A stretch of 64,000 nt of DNA from Epichloe hybrida. Lineage: Eukaryota > Ascomycota > Sordariomycetes > Hypocreales > Clavicipitaceae. Where the stretch lies: the NCBI GenBank assembly GCA_019022495.1, contig JAFEKR010000080.1, positions 1 through 64,000 on the forward strand, in the 5' to 3' direction. The notes below the pieces were generated by a model. The model saw only the letters and a list, made by a program, of their open reading frames with translations, did not search any database and was not told where the DNA came from. Shown in pieces: positions 32,537 to 42,208 of the stretch (position 1 is the first letter of the stretch; the number at the start of each line of letters is the position of its first letter). The position numbers and the translations under genes were made by a program.

Positions 32537-33252
32537 TTATTCGGTGTTTCCAGCTATTATAATGGCAGGATAGCAACAGTATAGAATGGGATCAAGTCTC
32601 GAGTGTAGTATTAAACCAGCTTGATGAGCTAATGATTGGTTGTTGTTGATCAAATAGTCAGCAATACGGCCAGCGAGAAAGAATTATGATGGCCGCTCGG
32701 CTGATACGCGCACCGCACCAAGAAGTCGAGCATCTGGGTTTGAAACAAGACCCTAGCAATAAAAGACAAGTTCGGGATGCAAGGAAGAAGGGTTTGTTAT
32801 GGACAACAATGAAAGTCGCTTAGACGCGTTGGACCCTGGTTCGGGGAAAGGAGTTGAGTTCAGATGTTGTTTTTGTTTGTTTCCAGCAGCCATGATTCGA
32901 TTGGGGAGAAAAAGAGCAGAAGCGACGAGACTGTGAGTTTCTCGGCTGGTGAATGGCTCGGAATTAATGAGGCGCTCGCTACTGTAACAGCTGTCGGGCA
33001 GGTGGCTGTCTGGCAGGTGGCAGGTGGGCAGGTGGGCAGACGGCCGCTTCGCAGCTGCGTTTTGGATGATCGGGCGTCAGTCAGTCAGTCAGTCAGTCAG
33101 TCAGTCAGTCAGTCAGTCAGTCAGTCAGTCAGTCAAGTAAGTCTTGACCTGCCTGTTGATAGCTCGCGAGGTGGCCCGGAGTGGATCGAAAGACATCTCC
33201 TGGCATCTCCTGGCATCCCCTTGTTCGCATGCCAGTGCCAGTCAGTCCATGT
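32537..33252. other. Intergenic region with a GTCA array
   Basis: This is the upstream region of the 441-aa gene and the downstream region of the TANGO2-like gene. It holds GGCAGGTG repeats (about 33000-33040) and the GTCA array described separately. No gene seen. Confidence 0.55.
33076..33135 (+). repeat. Perfect (GTCA)15 microsatellite
   Basis: Sixty bases of uninterrupted GTCA tandem repeat in intergenic DNA. The same tetranucleotide is the building block of the degenerate minisatellite at 49.5-50.0 kb. Confidence 0.95.
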
Positions 33253-34290
33253 TCAGCTCTCGTCCCACTCCTCAATCTGGAATTCATGAACGACATCGCC
33301 CTGGCCTCTCGGGATCTTGTGCCCGTTCCGATCCCACAGGGCCCTTTCCACAACCTTGACCCTTCCTTGCCAATCCACCAGCATCACCGTCTGCCTCTGC
33401 GTGCCGTACAGCCCCGTCGCGAACCCATTGACCGCCGGCGCACTCACCTCGGGCTGCTGCTCCAGCAGAATCTCCTCGACGGCCTTCAAGGAGCCCTCGT
33501 CCTCTGCCCACTCCGCCTTTCCCTTCGCTCGCGCCTCCTCCATCGCCTCCCTGTGCGCCTCGTTGCCCAGTTCCGGCGCGAAAATGGTGTGTCTCAACAA
33601 GGCAGTCTGCTGCTCAAAGGGCATGTCTGGCTCCGTGGCAGGATAGGCATCTGTGTCGAGAATGCCAAACAGGCTAGCTACCAGGTCGTCCTCGCTGCAT
33701 CTTGCATCCACAGCGGCTTGAACCGTGTCCCGGAGCAAGTCTGTTCCCGATTCCACCTTGGGCCATTTGACTTGGGCATCGAAAGCGGTGTTGCTGAGTC
33801 CCCATGTCTCGCCGCGCTGGCGCGCAACAAGAGGGACCTCGTCTGCGTGCGCTGCCCTGTTGCTCACGATGGCGATGCCCGCGTTGTTTTTCCTCAGTTT
33901 GCCGCAGACCATGGAGAAGCCACCTACGCCCTTTACACCTCCGTCCTTGACGAGGTGGTGCACGCCGTCTTTGACGCTGTCGCCTAGTCCGGCCAGCCAG
34001 GCCGTGACCATGCCGCCGCGGGACTTGATGCCGTGAACGGGGTGGCTCGCGTCGTGGGTGTTGGCCTCGCGGTAGTTGGTCAGCACGGCGAAGAGACCGT
34101 TCTTGGTGATGCCCATCCATGTCCCTTTCTCTGCACGCTGCAGGTCCCTCGATGACAGGACCTGTTGGCCCGTCGCTGGGTGAGTCCACCAGTGTGGTCG
34201 GGATGTGGGGCGGAGGATGAACTCATCTCTGTTGTCTATGAGGATGAGGGCATAGTCGGGGTGGGCTGTTGTGAAGAGCACTATGCACAT
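33253..34290 (-). CDS. TANGO2/NRDE-family protein
   Basis: From the Met at 34290 the protein (345 aa) starts MCIVLFTTAHPDYALILIDN and continues with RDEFILRPT, which contains the NRDE signature that names the family. The family start is MCI, and Cys2 is conserved in the family, so I prefer this start although the frame is open to 34470 through a Gln/His-rich repeat. Other conserved segments are GTWMGITKNGLFAVLTNYRE, SRGGMVTAWLAG, YGTQRQTVMLVDWQGRVKVV and the C-terminal EEWDES. TANGO2 homologues are cytosolic or mitochondrial and have been linked to Golgi organisation, acyl-CoA/lipid handling and haem traffic in animals; the fungal role is not settled. No intron. Confidence 0.9.
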   Translation of the reverse strand: MCIVLFTTAHPDYALILIDNRDEFILRPTSRPHWWTHPATGQQVLSSRDLQRAEKGTWMGITKNGLFAVLTNYREANTHDASHPVHGIKSRGGMVTAWLAGLGDSVKDGVHHLVKDGGVKGVGGFSMVCGKLRKNNAGIAIVSNRAAHADEVPLVARQRGETWGLSNTAFDAQVKWPKVESGTDLLRDTVQAAVDARCSEDDLVASLFGILDTDAYPATEPDMPFEQQTALLRHTIFAPELGNEAHREAMEEARAKGKAEWAEDEGSLKAVEEILLEQQPEVSAPAVNGFATGLYGTQRQTVMLVDWQGRVKVVERALWDRNGHKIPRGQGDVVHEFQIEEWDES

Positions 34291-34326
34291 GGCGTGGGCG
34301 CTCTGAGCTCCGAGTGGATGTGATAT

Positions 34327-34435
34327 CAGGTGGTGGTGGTGGTGTTGCTGGTGCTGGTGGTGTTGCTGGTGCTGGTGGTGTTGCTGGTGCTGGTGCTGGT
34401 GCTGGTGCTGCCGCTGCTGCTGCTGCTGCTGCAAT
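34327..34435 (-). repeat. CAN-type triplet/hexamer repeat (Gln/His coding if translated)
   Basis: GGTGGT/GCTGGT and GCTGCT repeats on the plus strand read as Gln/His runs on the minus strand, directly upstream of and in frame with the TANGO2-like gene. If the upstream ATG at 34470 were used, the protein would gain 60 residues including this tract. More probably it is leader sequence. Confidence 0.75.
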
Positions 34436-36052
34436 TTGTCCCTGATTTCGCCGACTTGTACCTGAAGCAATGATTAGTTGGTGCGCTCATGTCGTGGGTA
34501 TACGTGGGTGAAGTCATGGACGTGATAATGGGACGGGAAAGTCGTCGAGTTCCACGTCGACGTTTACCGGATCGATTGATAAAAACCGCCGTCCCCGCCA
34601 GTCAGTCCAGTTTTTGCTCAGCCCACCTTCACCTCGGCTGCTTGGCACCACCAACCCACCACTTGTCAATTAAACTTTTTGCCACTAATAACACGCCATG
34701 CCGTGCCGTGCCGTGCCGTTCAATCAGTCACATTGGGCAAAGAGGAACATGTGGGTGGGGTACGGATTAGATAGATGCTCTTTCAATTCAATTCAATGGC
34801 TCTTATTCTACTACTGATTGCACCAGACAGACAGCAAAAGAGCATTTCTTCAGTCCATCGGCCTTGCTTCCAAGTTTCCTTTTTTTAAATGTCCATGTAT
34901 ACTCCATGCCCGTCCATGGTCCCTTGGTCTTCCCGGCACGGGAACATCGTAGTTGAGGTTTTCCCAGGTCAGGATGCATTCTGGCGACAAACGATGCCCC
35001 AGGTGCGCCAAAAGGTCCCCTGGATAGTATGAGAAGCCGCGCGCAATGAAGGTATTAATCGGGGCCAGCCACGAATTGTGGTTCCCGCACTGGAGCCTGG
35101 CGGGGGGTAACGAAAGGCGTTCGTCTCGTATACAACAAATTAGTCTGGATGCGGGAGGGATCGGGTAACAACAGTCCAGCGCTGTAACCAGAGTCAAGAC
35201 CACGGACGCCGTTATCCATCCCATGGAAGAATGCAAGCAATTCGTAATATCATCTCGGCAAATGGAAACTCGCTTGCGCCCACCACCGGGGTATACCTCG
35301 AACAAAAATCATCGCCGGCAAGCGTCTTCCTCGTGTGCTCCATGTTGAAGACATGTTCAAGTCCGCCTTGGTCATCAACCGCTGTGAATCATGAGCCCCG
35401 GTTGAGACACACCGAGGGTGGAGCGGCTGGAGGAAAAATGCAGGCCGAACAAGGTCCCAGGGTAATAGAGCGGACTTGCGGCCATCATCTCCTTTGTCCA
35501 ACAGAACGAAACGTGAACAGGGACGAGGAGGAGAAAGGAGTGTATCGACACAACTGCTAAACTGCCTCCACTGAGTCAGTGGTCTGCGCGCATATGTGGA
35601 TCAACGCCTCCCGCGCTTCTTCTCCAGGCTGTCTTGTCCGTTGAGCATGTTGGGACTCCATTCCATGGTCATGTCTAGGCTTTTTGAAGAGGGGGTGCAT
35701 TATGCTGTCAGACCATGCCAAGTCCACCCGTCGCAGCGCCTTTTTCCAGAGGCAACCGGTTCAATATACATCATCCTGTAACAAAACTTGCATCCAATGC
35801 GGCCACATGTCATGTCTCTTTCAGGCTGCTCTTGGGTTATATATATTCCACTGAGACATACAGCCCACAAATACAATGGATGTCAGTCAAGTCCTTTTAC
35901 GGAGCCCGAGACGGCTCAAAGGTAAGAATTCATCTTGGTGCTCCGTGACTATCCATCGCCCAATGCCATGAGTATGCCATCACGATCCCGAGGTGGTAAA
36001 GTGTTTTTTCGACACGTATCCGTACGCCATGTCGCTGTCCTGCATGGGGTAT
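34436..36052. other. Intergenic region; weak coding-like traces only
   Basis: Upstream of the TANGO2-like gene and downstream of the methyltransferase gene. A CCGTG pentamer patch is at 34698-34719. On the minus strand around 34930-35400 short stretches look faintly protein-like (for example LGHRLSPECILTWENLNYDV), but in frames broken by stops and without a domain I can name. I make no gene call. Confidence 0.45.
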
Positions 36053-37255
36053 TCAAACTTTCTCAAAGAGGTACATCTCCACCTTCTCTGATTCACGTCC
36101 CAGGACAGGGAGCGACAGGACCAATTTGTCTGCGATGGTCCAGTCCTCAGCAGCCATCATGTCAAAGAGAACCAGTTCGTCGTCATGCCGTGGCTTCGTT
36201 GCAAGAAAGACCTTTGTCGAGAATGTCTGACCGTCGGGGTCAAAGTCCTTGTTCAGCCGGTGTACGGCAGACAGTGTGCCTACCAGGTCGGGAATGCTGT
36301 CGACATTGTACGTGCAGTCACTCAACATGATGAGGTCCCAGCGACGGTCCTGAACTTTGGAGCCGAAGCGTCCCTGGCGACCGTTGTCCCATTTCAGATT
36401 CTCGTACATGACTTGCGCGTAGCCGAGGTTGGATCCAGACCGCTGCTGGTGCAGGAGACCCATGTTGGAGCGTGCTCTGCGCTTTGCATCGTGGCAGTCG
36501 GTCATGAGAATGGTGCAATCGCCCGCGCCCTTGGGAAAGACGGCACTGAGGCCGAGTCCCAGGATTCCGACGCCACAGCCGAGCTCGAGGACATTGACTC
36601 CATTGCTCTGGATGAGAATCTGGTGTACTTTCGTCATGCAGCTACTTTGGCTGGGTGCGAGGTCGGGGAACTTGAACGTCCCTGCGATGGCGCATAGAGA
36701 CACGAGGCCGGCATCCCAGATATGTCGGGCGATGCTGTGTCCGATTTGTTCACCGATGATGAGGTATTGCGGCGGTTCCCCGCGTCCGCTCAGCAGGATT
36801 CGACGAAGAGAAGCATCCTGGTCGACGTCAGGTCCGCTCAGGCCCACCGTGACGGTTGAGATGAGCCCGTCGGCGCCCTCTCCGCGGTCCTTGATGGACG
36901 ACATGAGGATGTTGTAGACGCTGTCGGCAGCCAGGTCTGGGTTTGCGGGCCCAATAGATACGGATACCGAATGTCCGCTCGCGATGGCATTTTCAATCTT
37001 TTGCGGCAGCTTAAAAGTCGGCTTCAGCACCCGTTGTCCCATTCCCCATTCCAGCTTGAGCCTCTCGGTCAAGGCGCATGATACATTGTCGTAGCGCGAC
37101 GATTCTGCATGAGCCCCGACGGTGATGCTAACGGGGTCCACGGGGCCGAGGAGATCGTCACCCAAGTCGTTTGCAATTTCAAACGTCAGTGTCGTCTGAA
37201 TTCCATCTGCGAGGACGTTTATTTTCGGTGGTCCCTTGAGTCGCACGTAGTGCAT
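36053..37255 (-). CDS. METTL21-like S-adenosylmethionine-dependent methyltransferase
   Basis: I choose the Met at 37255 (MHYVRLKGPPKINVLADGIQ), giving 400 aa; an in-frame ATG at 37309 adds 18 residues that look like leader. The N-terminal ~190 residues form a domain seen in fungal methyltransferases of this class. The Rossmann methyltransferase follows: motif I VNVLELGCGVGILGLGLSAV (about residue 218), the acidic ILMTDCHDAKRRA, and SDCTYNVDSIPDLVGTL (about residue 308), matching the DxxY-type motif of family-16 lysine/protein methyltransferases (METTL21, yeast EFM and RRG1 relatives). The C-terminus is VEMYLFEKV. The enzyme should transfer a methyl group from SAM, probably to a protein lysine; the substrate cannot be told. 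No intron; cytosolic or nuclear, as no targeting signal is seen. Confidence 0.88.
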   Translation of the reverse strand: MHYVRLKGPPKINVLADGIQTTLTFEIANDLGDDLLGPVDPVSITVGAHAESSRYDNVSCALTERLKLEWGMGQRVLKPTFKLPQKIENAIASGHSVSVSIGPANPDLAADSVYNILMSSIKDRGEGADGLISTVTVGLSGPDVDQDASLRRILLSGRGEPPQYLIIGEQIGHSIARHIWDAGLVSLCAIAGTFKFPDLAPSQSSCMTKVHQILIQSNGVNVLELGCGVGILGLGLSAVFPKGAGDCTILMTDCHDAKRRARSNMGLLHQQRSGSNLGYAQVMYENLKWDNGRQGRFGSKVQDRRWDLIMLSDCTYNVDSIPDLVGTLSAVHRLNKDFDPDGQTFSTKVFLATKPRHDDELVLFDMMAAEDWTIADKLVLSLPVLGRESEKVEMYLFEKV

Positions 37256-37640
37256 GGTGATGAAGTTGATGCGGGGAAGGGAAGAGATGGAAAGAAGAGG
37301 AAGAGTCAATAGTCAATTATCAAGTAACGTGAGCGCCAACCAGCTGGGGAAGGTACAGATGTCGAGAAGAGTGTCACAATAACATGTTGATCGATTTAGG
37401 ACGCGAGATGAATAAATAAGGGTTCAATGTCTGCTTTGGTGGAACAGGTTTTGAGGGCTGTGCATTGAAGAACTTTGCCCTCGAGGTGGCATGAGTAGGA
37501 GGAGCGGCTGTACCCACATAAGAATTTGTCCTATGTATGGACTGGATTAGCTGCATGTACATAGTTAAGTGACTCGATTATTATTACCACACCCTCCCGT
37601 AGAAAACACACGTAATATTATGGTTCAACCACCCCGCACT

Positions 37641-37826
37641 TCAAAGTGCATTATATGCATTATAATATATGATACGGGATAAGGAGTAAGCAAACACAGC
37701 TCCGAATAGCAACGCTCTCGTGACGAGGAACCTTCGGGTCGCTTCGGGCTTAGTCATGCTGCCGACTTGTTGAAAAAATATTTCAGTTCCAGTGAGGACC
37801 TCCTTCTCCATTGGCAACGTCAACAT
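37641..37826 (-). CDS. Possible 61-residue single-TM protein
   Basis: A short frame ending in a hydrophobic, tyrosine-rich segment (LLFGAVFAYSLSRIIYYNAY) after a basic stretch (TKPEATRRFLVTRA), an arrangement like a C-terminally anchored mitochondrial or ER membrane protein. An internal Met would give a 38-residue form. It begins about 570 bp upstream of the methyltransferase start, on the same strand. I do not recognise a family. It could be a chance frame or one exon of a larger spliced gene. Confidence 0.35.
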   Translation of the reverse strand: MLTLPMEKEVLTGTEIFFQQVGSMTKPEATRRFLVTRALLFGAVFAYSLSRIIYYNAYNAL

Positions 37827-37829
37827 CGA

Positions 37830-40800
37830 TGCGACAGTACTGGATGTTGCACGATAGTGGATTGCGTGTGTGTCCGTCTGTAGGACTCAAGAGGCTTTTA
37901 CCACCTGCCCGAAAGACGACGAGAAAAGAAACAAGGAAGGGACAATAGATTGCCCAAAAACCAAATCAATTCCACCCTGTCCAACTCGTCTGAAGCCTGC
38001 TCCGAGCTCATCTCGACGCTCCTCCAGACCCGTCGAGGACGGCAAGGGTAGGTTTATCGAGCATTTGGCGAACGACTGGCAGTATGAGCCGAAGAAGGAG
38101 AAGCGGCGCCGGGAGATTTGGAGGATCAAAGGGCCTGTATAACGGGCCGAGTGAGACGTATCAGGAGGGAAAGAGGTCTGGAAGTGAGAGCTCGAATGTT
38201 TGGAAGTGATTCACTTTACATTTGTCTGTCACTCTTACTCTTGCTTCTTTTCGGTGTTGGCAGGCTGGCAGCGAGGACTACGGTTTGGAATATAGGCGGA
38301 TGCGGCGATTATAAGTCGAAGGGGAGTTGCATTTTTTTTTTTTTTTTCAATCATAACTTCCCGCTCTGTTATTTCCAACGCAGGTTAGACCGCACACAGT
38401 TACGATAATTTGTGTGTTTGCTGGTTCTTGGTTCTCTGCAAAAAAGTTTCAAGTACCACGAGACAAACATGCGTTCCCTCTCTCACACACACCTTGTCAT
38501 TCGAACACCGCGCCACTGATACCGCGCCATGTCAAGGTCCAAGGATTCAGTTACAAGGTACGCAAAAGTCCATGACACAATGCGCGCATGCAACCAGACC
38601 TCGGCCCTTCGTCGATATTGGCTCTAGACTAATTAATGTATCCATACGGAGTGGAAGTCATGGCAATATCTATCAAAGGCCATTCATTCCATCACCCGAT
38701 ACGATGAAGCAGTTGCGACACGTTCCCTCGGAGCAAGGGTCCTTCCATAGTAGAAGAGTACAAGGCAAGCTGGTCACTTGCATCGCCGTCACACCCTGGG
38801 ACACCCAAACCCCGAGGCGCCCATCCACACATTTGTCACCTTGGGGCAAAGCGCCGTATATCGTCGCATCTCGTGTTGGCCATGCGAACGAGTTACACTG
38901 CTTTGCGCACGAAAAGATTGACCGAATAGCTGTCGTGTCAGCAGTAAGCATGAATCACAAGATGATGATGATGATGATGAAGCTCCCACCAATACCGAGT
39001 CCCGAAGGTGGGTGGTCGCCTGCAGGGAAATGAATGCCACACGAAATGCCACACGAAATGCCACGCGCAACAGCCACTTTCCGATTTGCGAACGGAGATG
39101 AGATGCGTCGGTCTACTCGCACTGTCTCGGGAACCCCGTGTCCAATCAACGTCCATTTTACTGAACCTTTTCATGTTCTTGTTTCTCAGAACATCACAAT
39201 CACATGCATGAAATAAGAACTCGACGGCACCCCATCACGGGAAACGTGCATGGGGCGTTCATGTTCCGAATGGCCAGCCAGCCATACCCCCGTCATTGGT
39301 CCGTTTCCACAATCCATCCATTCCGTCCTTTCCGCTACGAGCAGAAGTATGTAATGTAATCCGTAGTACTCCGTAATCCTCGTAGTACTCCGGACGGGCC
39401 AGGCAATATTATGTATACAGTATGCATGGAGTACGGAATACTCCGTACGGATTACATGGGAGCAAGATACCCCCGCTTCTTGCTTCTACATACATAGTTT
39501 TCGTTTTGCTCTCCCGTCGTGCTGTTTGGCATGTGACTCATGGTGGTGGGCAGGAGCAATCATGTAATATGTTCCACGGACCACGGATGTACAGAGTACG
39601 GAGTATTACAGAGTAGTCCGTACGGATCACGGATTAAAGATGGCGCATTCGGCTGCAGGATCGATCAGTCCATCGTGTAAGAAACGCAAGGGGGGGGGGG
39701 GGTGGAAGTGGCGTTTTGAATCCGCTCCGAAAAAAAAGAACAAGCGTGTTCGGATGTCAATGACAATCATGTCGTAATGTGCCAGCCGGAACATGTTTCC
39801 GCTCCAAGTACTCCGTAACGAAGATTGGAGTTGCAGTGGAAGCCGAGCTCGATGCAGCCACGCGCCTGCACAGCGAATCGAGTCGGTTCTCGAACACGCG
39901 GCTTTCCGCCATCCTGTAGTCCGTATGTATATGTACGGAGTACGTTACCCCCCCCCTTCTTTTCCCCGGGGCGCTTTCCAGAAAACGACTTGCCCGGATA
40001 AGAATGCAACAAGAAGAAGAAATCAAACACAGATGGGCGGATATACGGGGTAGTGCAGTGCACGGCTGACCCAACCTCTGTTCGTTTCTTTTTTCTTTTC
40101 CTTGTTCCTCCTTTTCCAACCACTTCAGTGGTCCAATCAAGGCCGACTGATTCCCCGAGAAACCACGGAGTACATACGTAGGTAACAGACCTCTTAGCAG
40201 AGTCAAGACGGGATCACGACTCGGGAGAGTGTCGCGTTTGACTCGCGAGTCGCGAACGAGGCAGTGGGAGCTATTTCCGTTTGAACGTCACGTACGGATT
40301 ACTCCGTACGGACCGTAGATACATATGTATGTATGTGCTGCCGAGTTGCTGCCGAGTCGCTTGTGCCCGCATGTTTCTACGGGTTCCTACAGGTAGACGG
40401 ATCAAGGGGCAGGGCACCGGGAAGGCGCGAGGGGGCGCGAGGGGGCTGCTTATTTTATGTAGGTCCGTGTCCCAGCCACATGCACCATCACCACGCACTA
40501 CGGATCCGTACGTCTTTCATGTAACCTCACGACTGAGCTAGCCTACCGGTTTGCGCAGCATCAACACATCTGACCAGACTAACTAGCAAGGCCAGCGACC
40601 GGGCCGGACTGCAAGGGGCCAAGGGGCGGACCGGCGGAAACCCTAAGTCTGGTGGCAAGACGGAAGTGGACCATTCATTGTCACGTTGGAAAGCACTGGC
40701 ACAGCAACTCTTGTTGACAATCTTGCTTTTGTCTATTCTAAAATCCGTCAACCTTGCAACTTGCCTTTCCGAAACCATGAAACGTAAATTTATTATCAAA

Positions 40801-41330
40801 CACATTTCCCTCTTCCCATCGGTGCGCAGCTTCTTCGTCCAATCCTGCGACGCTTAAAATGAAAACGTTGGGTATCTCTAGATAAAGAAAGGAAAATGCC
40901 CCTTGCTCCGTGTCGCGTGTGCAAAGCTGGTGGTACAGGTCGCTCCTTCGATATCTTGATGACTTTTTGAAAACACAAAATCCAGGGTCGCGGTTATGTT
41001 ATCCAGGTTGAAAACGGCAGAAGAAAGAAAAGAAAAAAAGGAGAGTGAAACAAAACACAAAGTACTTCTTCCGCGCGAGCTTGGCCGCAAATCCTGCAAG
41101 AGTCCATGTGGCTGAAAAGGAAGTTCAATATAATATACAGTCTCCAGGTATGTCCATCCGGGAATTTATATTAAAAAAAAAGACGCCTAGGCAGGAGGTC
41201 TCAGAGTTCCAAGGCCGACTTGACCACGGGGAAACGGTTGGAAGAGGTAAGAGGTATCCCGATTTGATATGGGGTCCTACGGAACGGCCAAGGGCTGGCG
41301 TAGCAGATCCACAACAGCGGAAGGGTATCA
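37830..41330. other. Gene-poor stretch rich in the TACGGAGTA motif
   Basis: About 3.5 kb without a convincing gene. It contains a T-run (38331-38347), a GAT/ATG array (38963-38980), a GCCACACGAAAT triplicate (about 39031-39063) and six exact copies of the TACGGAGTA/TACTCCGTA 9-mer between 39367 and 40308. The frames at 38410 (+), 39757 (-) and 39767 (-) overlap each other and look random. Confidence 0.55.
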
Positions 41331-42208
41331 TCAGACCGTGGGATTCTGGACGATCTCCTCGCAGTTAGCGTCAAATCGGAGATTGAAAAGTCTCACGCTT
41401 TGCATGAATTTTTCCGTTTTGCTCAATTCCCTTTCGCGACCAAAGAGAGTATTGACAAATTCAACTCCGGAATTCTTCCCCAGTCCGGAGCCCTTCTTCT
41501 TGGCAGCTTTGAGCATGGGCGCCTGCTTCGTTTTTGGCTCGTTGCGGTGGGTCGTACAGTCGACGGCCGCTGTGGAACTGAAGCCGACGACCGACGGGCG
41601 TGTCCGTGGCTGGTCGGTGGGCGAGCCTGAGGTGGAGGCTGTTGGGGGGGTGAGTCGTATGTTGAGGCACGCGCACAGGCAGGGTCGGCATAGTATGGAG
41701 AGCTCTGCGGATGGGCGCCCTGATTAGTGTACCGTCCTCCATCGTGCATCCAGGCATGCGCGGTGTGGTGACTCTGGAAACGGGATTGGGCAGGTAGCAC
41801 GTAGGTGCGTCCCAGAGTCTCGATGATCTCGTCCTCGTCGGATTCTCCATAGGGAGTGGAAGCCCGGACATAGGTATACGAGTGTCGGCGGTCGCGCCTG
41901 GGAGGAGTCTGATATGGGGCCGTGGTCCGGCGCGACGACGGGAAATCTTTGGCACTCACATCTACCGTACAATAGTCTCCATAGCTATTGTATCTCGGGG
42001 ACTCCAGGTGCGTCCGGGGCGTAAGACCACCATGCTGCGAGTAACTGCTGGCTCTCGTATGAGCAGCTCGTGTCGCAGGCCGTCGCGGAGTCGACGAGTC
42101 GAACCAGTTCGGTCGCGGTGACGGTGTAGGCGTGGCGGATGACATTCGGGAATATTCCCAGTCGTGCATCGGAGTCGACCCTGGTGTTCGTGGTGATGGG
42201 TAGTTCAT
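41331..42208 (-). pseudogene. Ser/Thr/Pro-rich fungal protein gene with an apparent homopolymer frameshift
   Basis: From the ATG at 42208 the frame reads MNYPSPRTPGSTPMHDWEYS and continues as a Ser/Thr/Pro/Arg-rich protein with YCTVDVSAKDFPSSRRTT, PPRRDRRHSYTYV and DEDEIIETLGRTYVLPAQS. A second frame carries a clearly protein-like C-terminus (LKAAKKKGSGLGKNSGVEF and FGRERELSKTEKFMQSVRLF) ending at the stop at 41331. The two frames would join if the run of seven G at 41644-41650 (C on the coding strand) had one more base. So this is either a recent frameshift, a base-calling error in a homopolymer, or less likely an intron I have not placed, in which case the gene would be intact. The product would be about 293 aa; its function is unknown to me. 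Confidence 0.6.

Noticed and set aside
33076..33135. Possible CRISPR-like array
   Set aside because: It is a plain (GTCA)n microsatellite without spacers, in a eukaryotic genome; the AGTAATCTT arrays likewise have no spacers.
33181..33987. 268-codon plus-strand frame
   Set aside because: Antisense to the TANGO2-like gene, without any conserved pattern.
34850..35305. Minus-strand frame with WLAPINTFIARGF and ILTWENLNYDVPVPG, reminiscent of the segment before the second nucleotide-binding domain of PDR-type ABC transporters
   Set aside because: No Walker motifs or membrane segments follow, and the flanking frame is broken. I keep it only as a possible relic.
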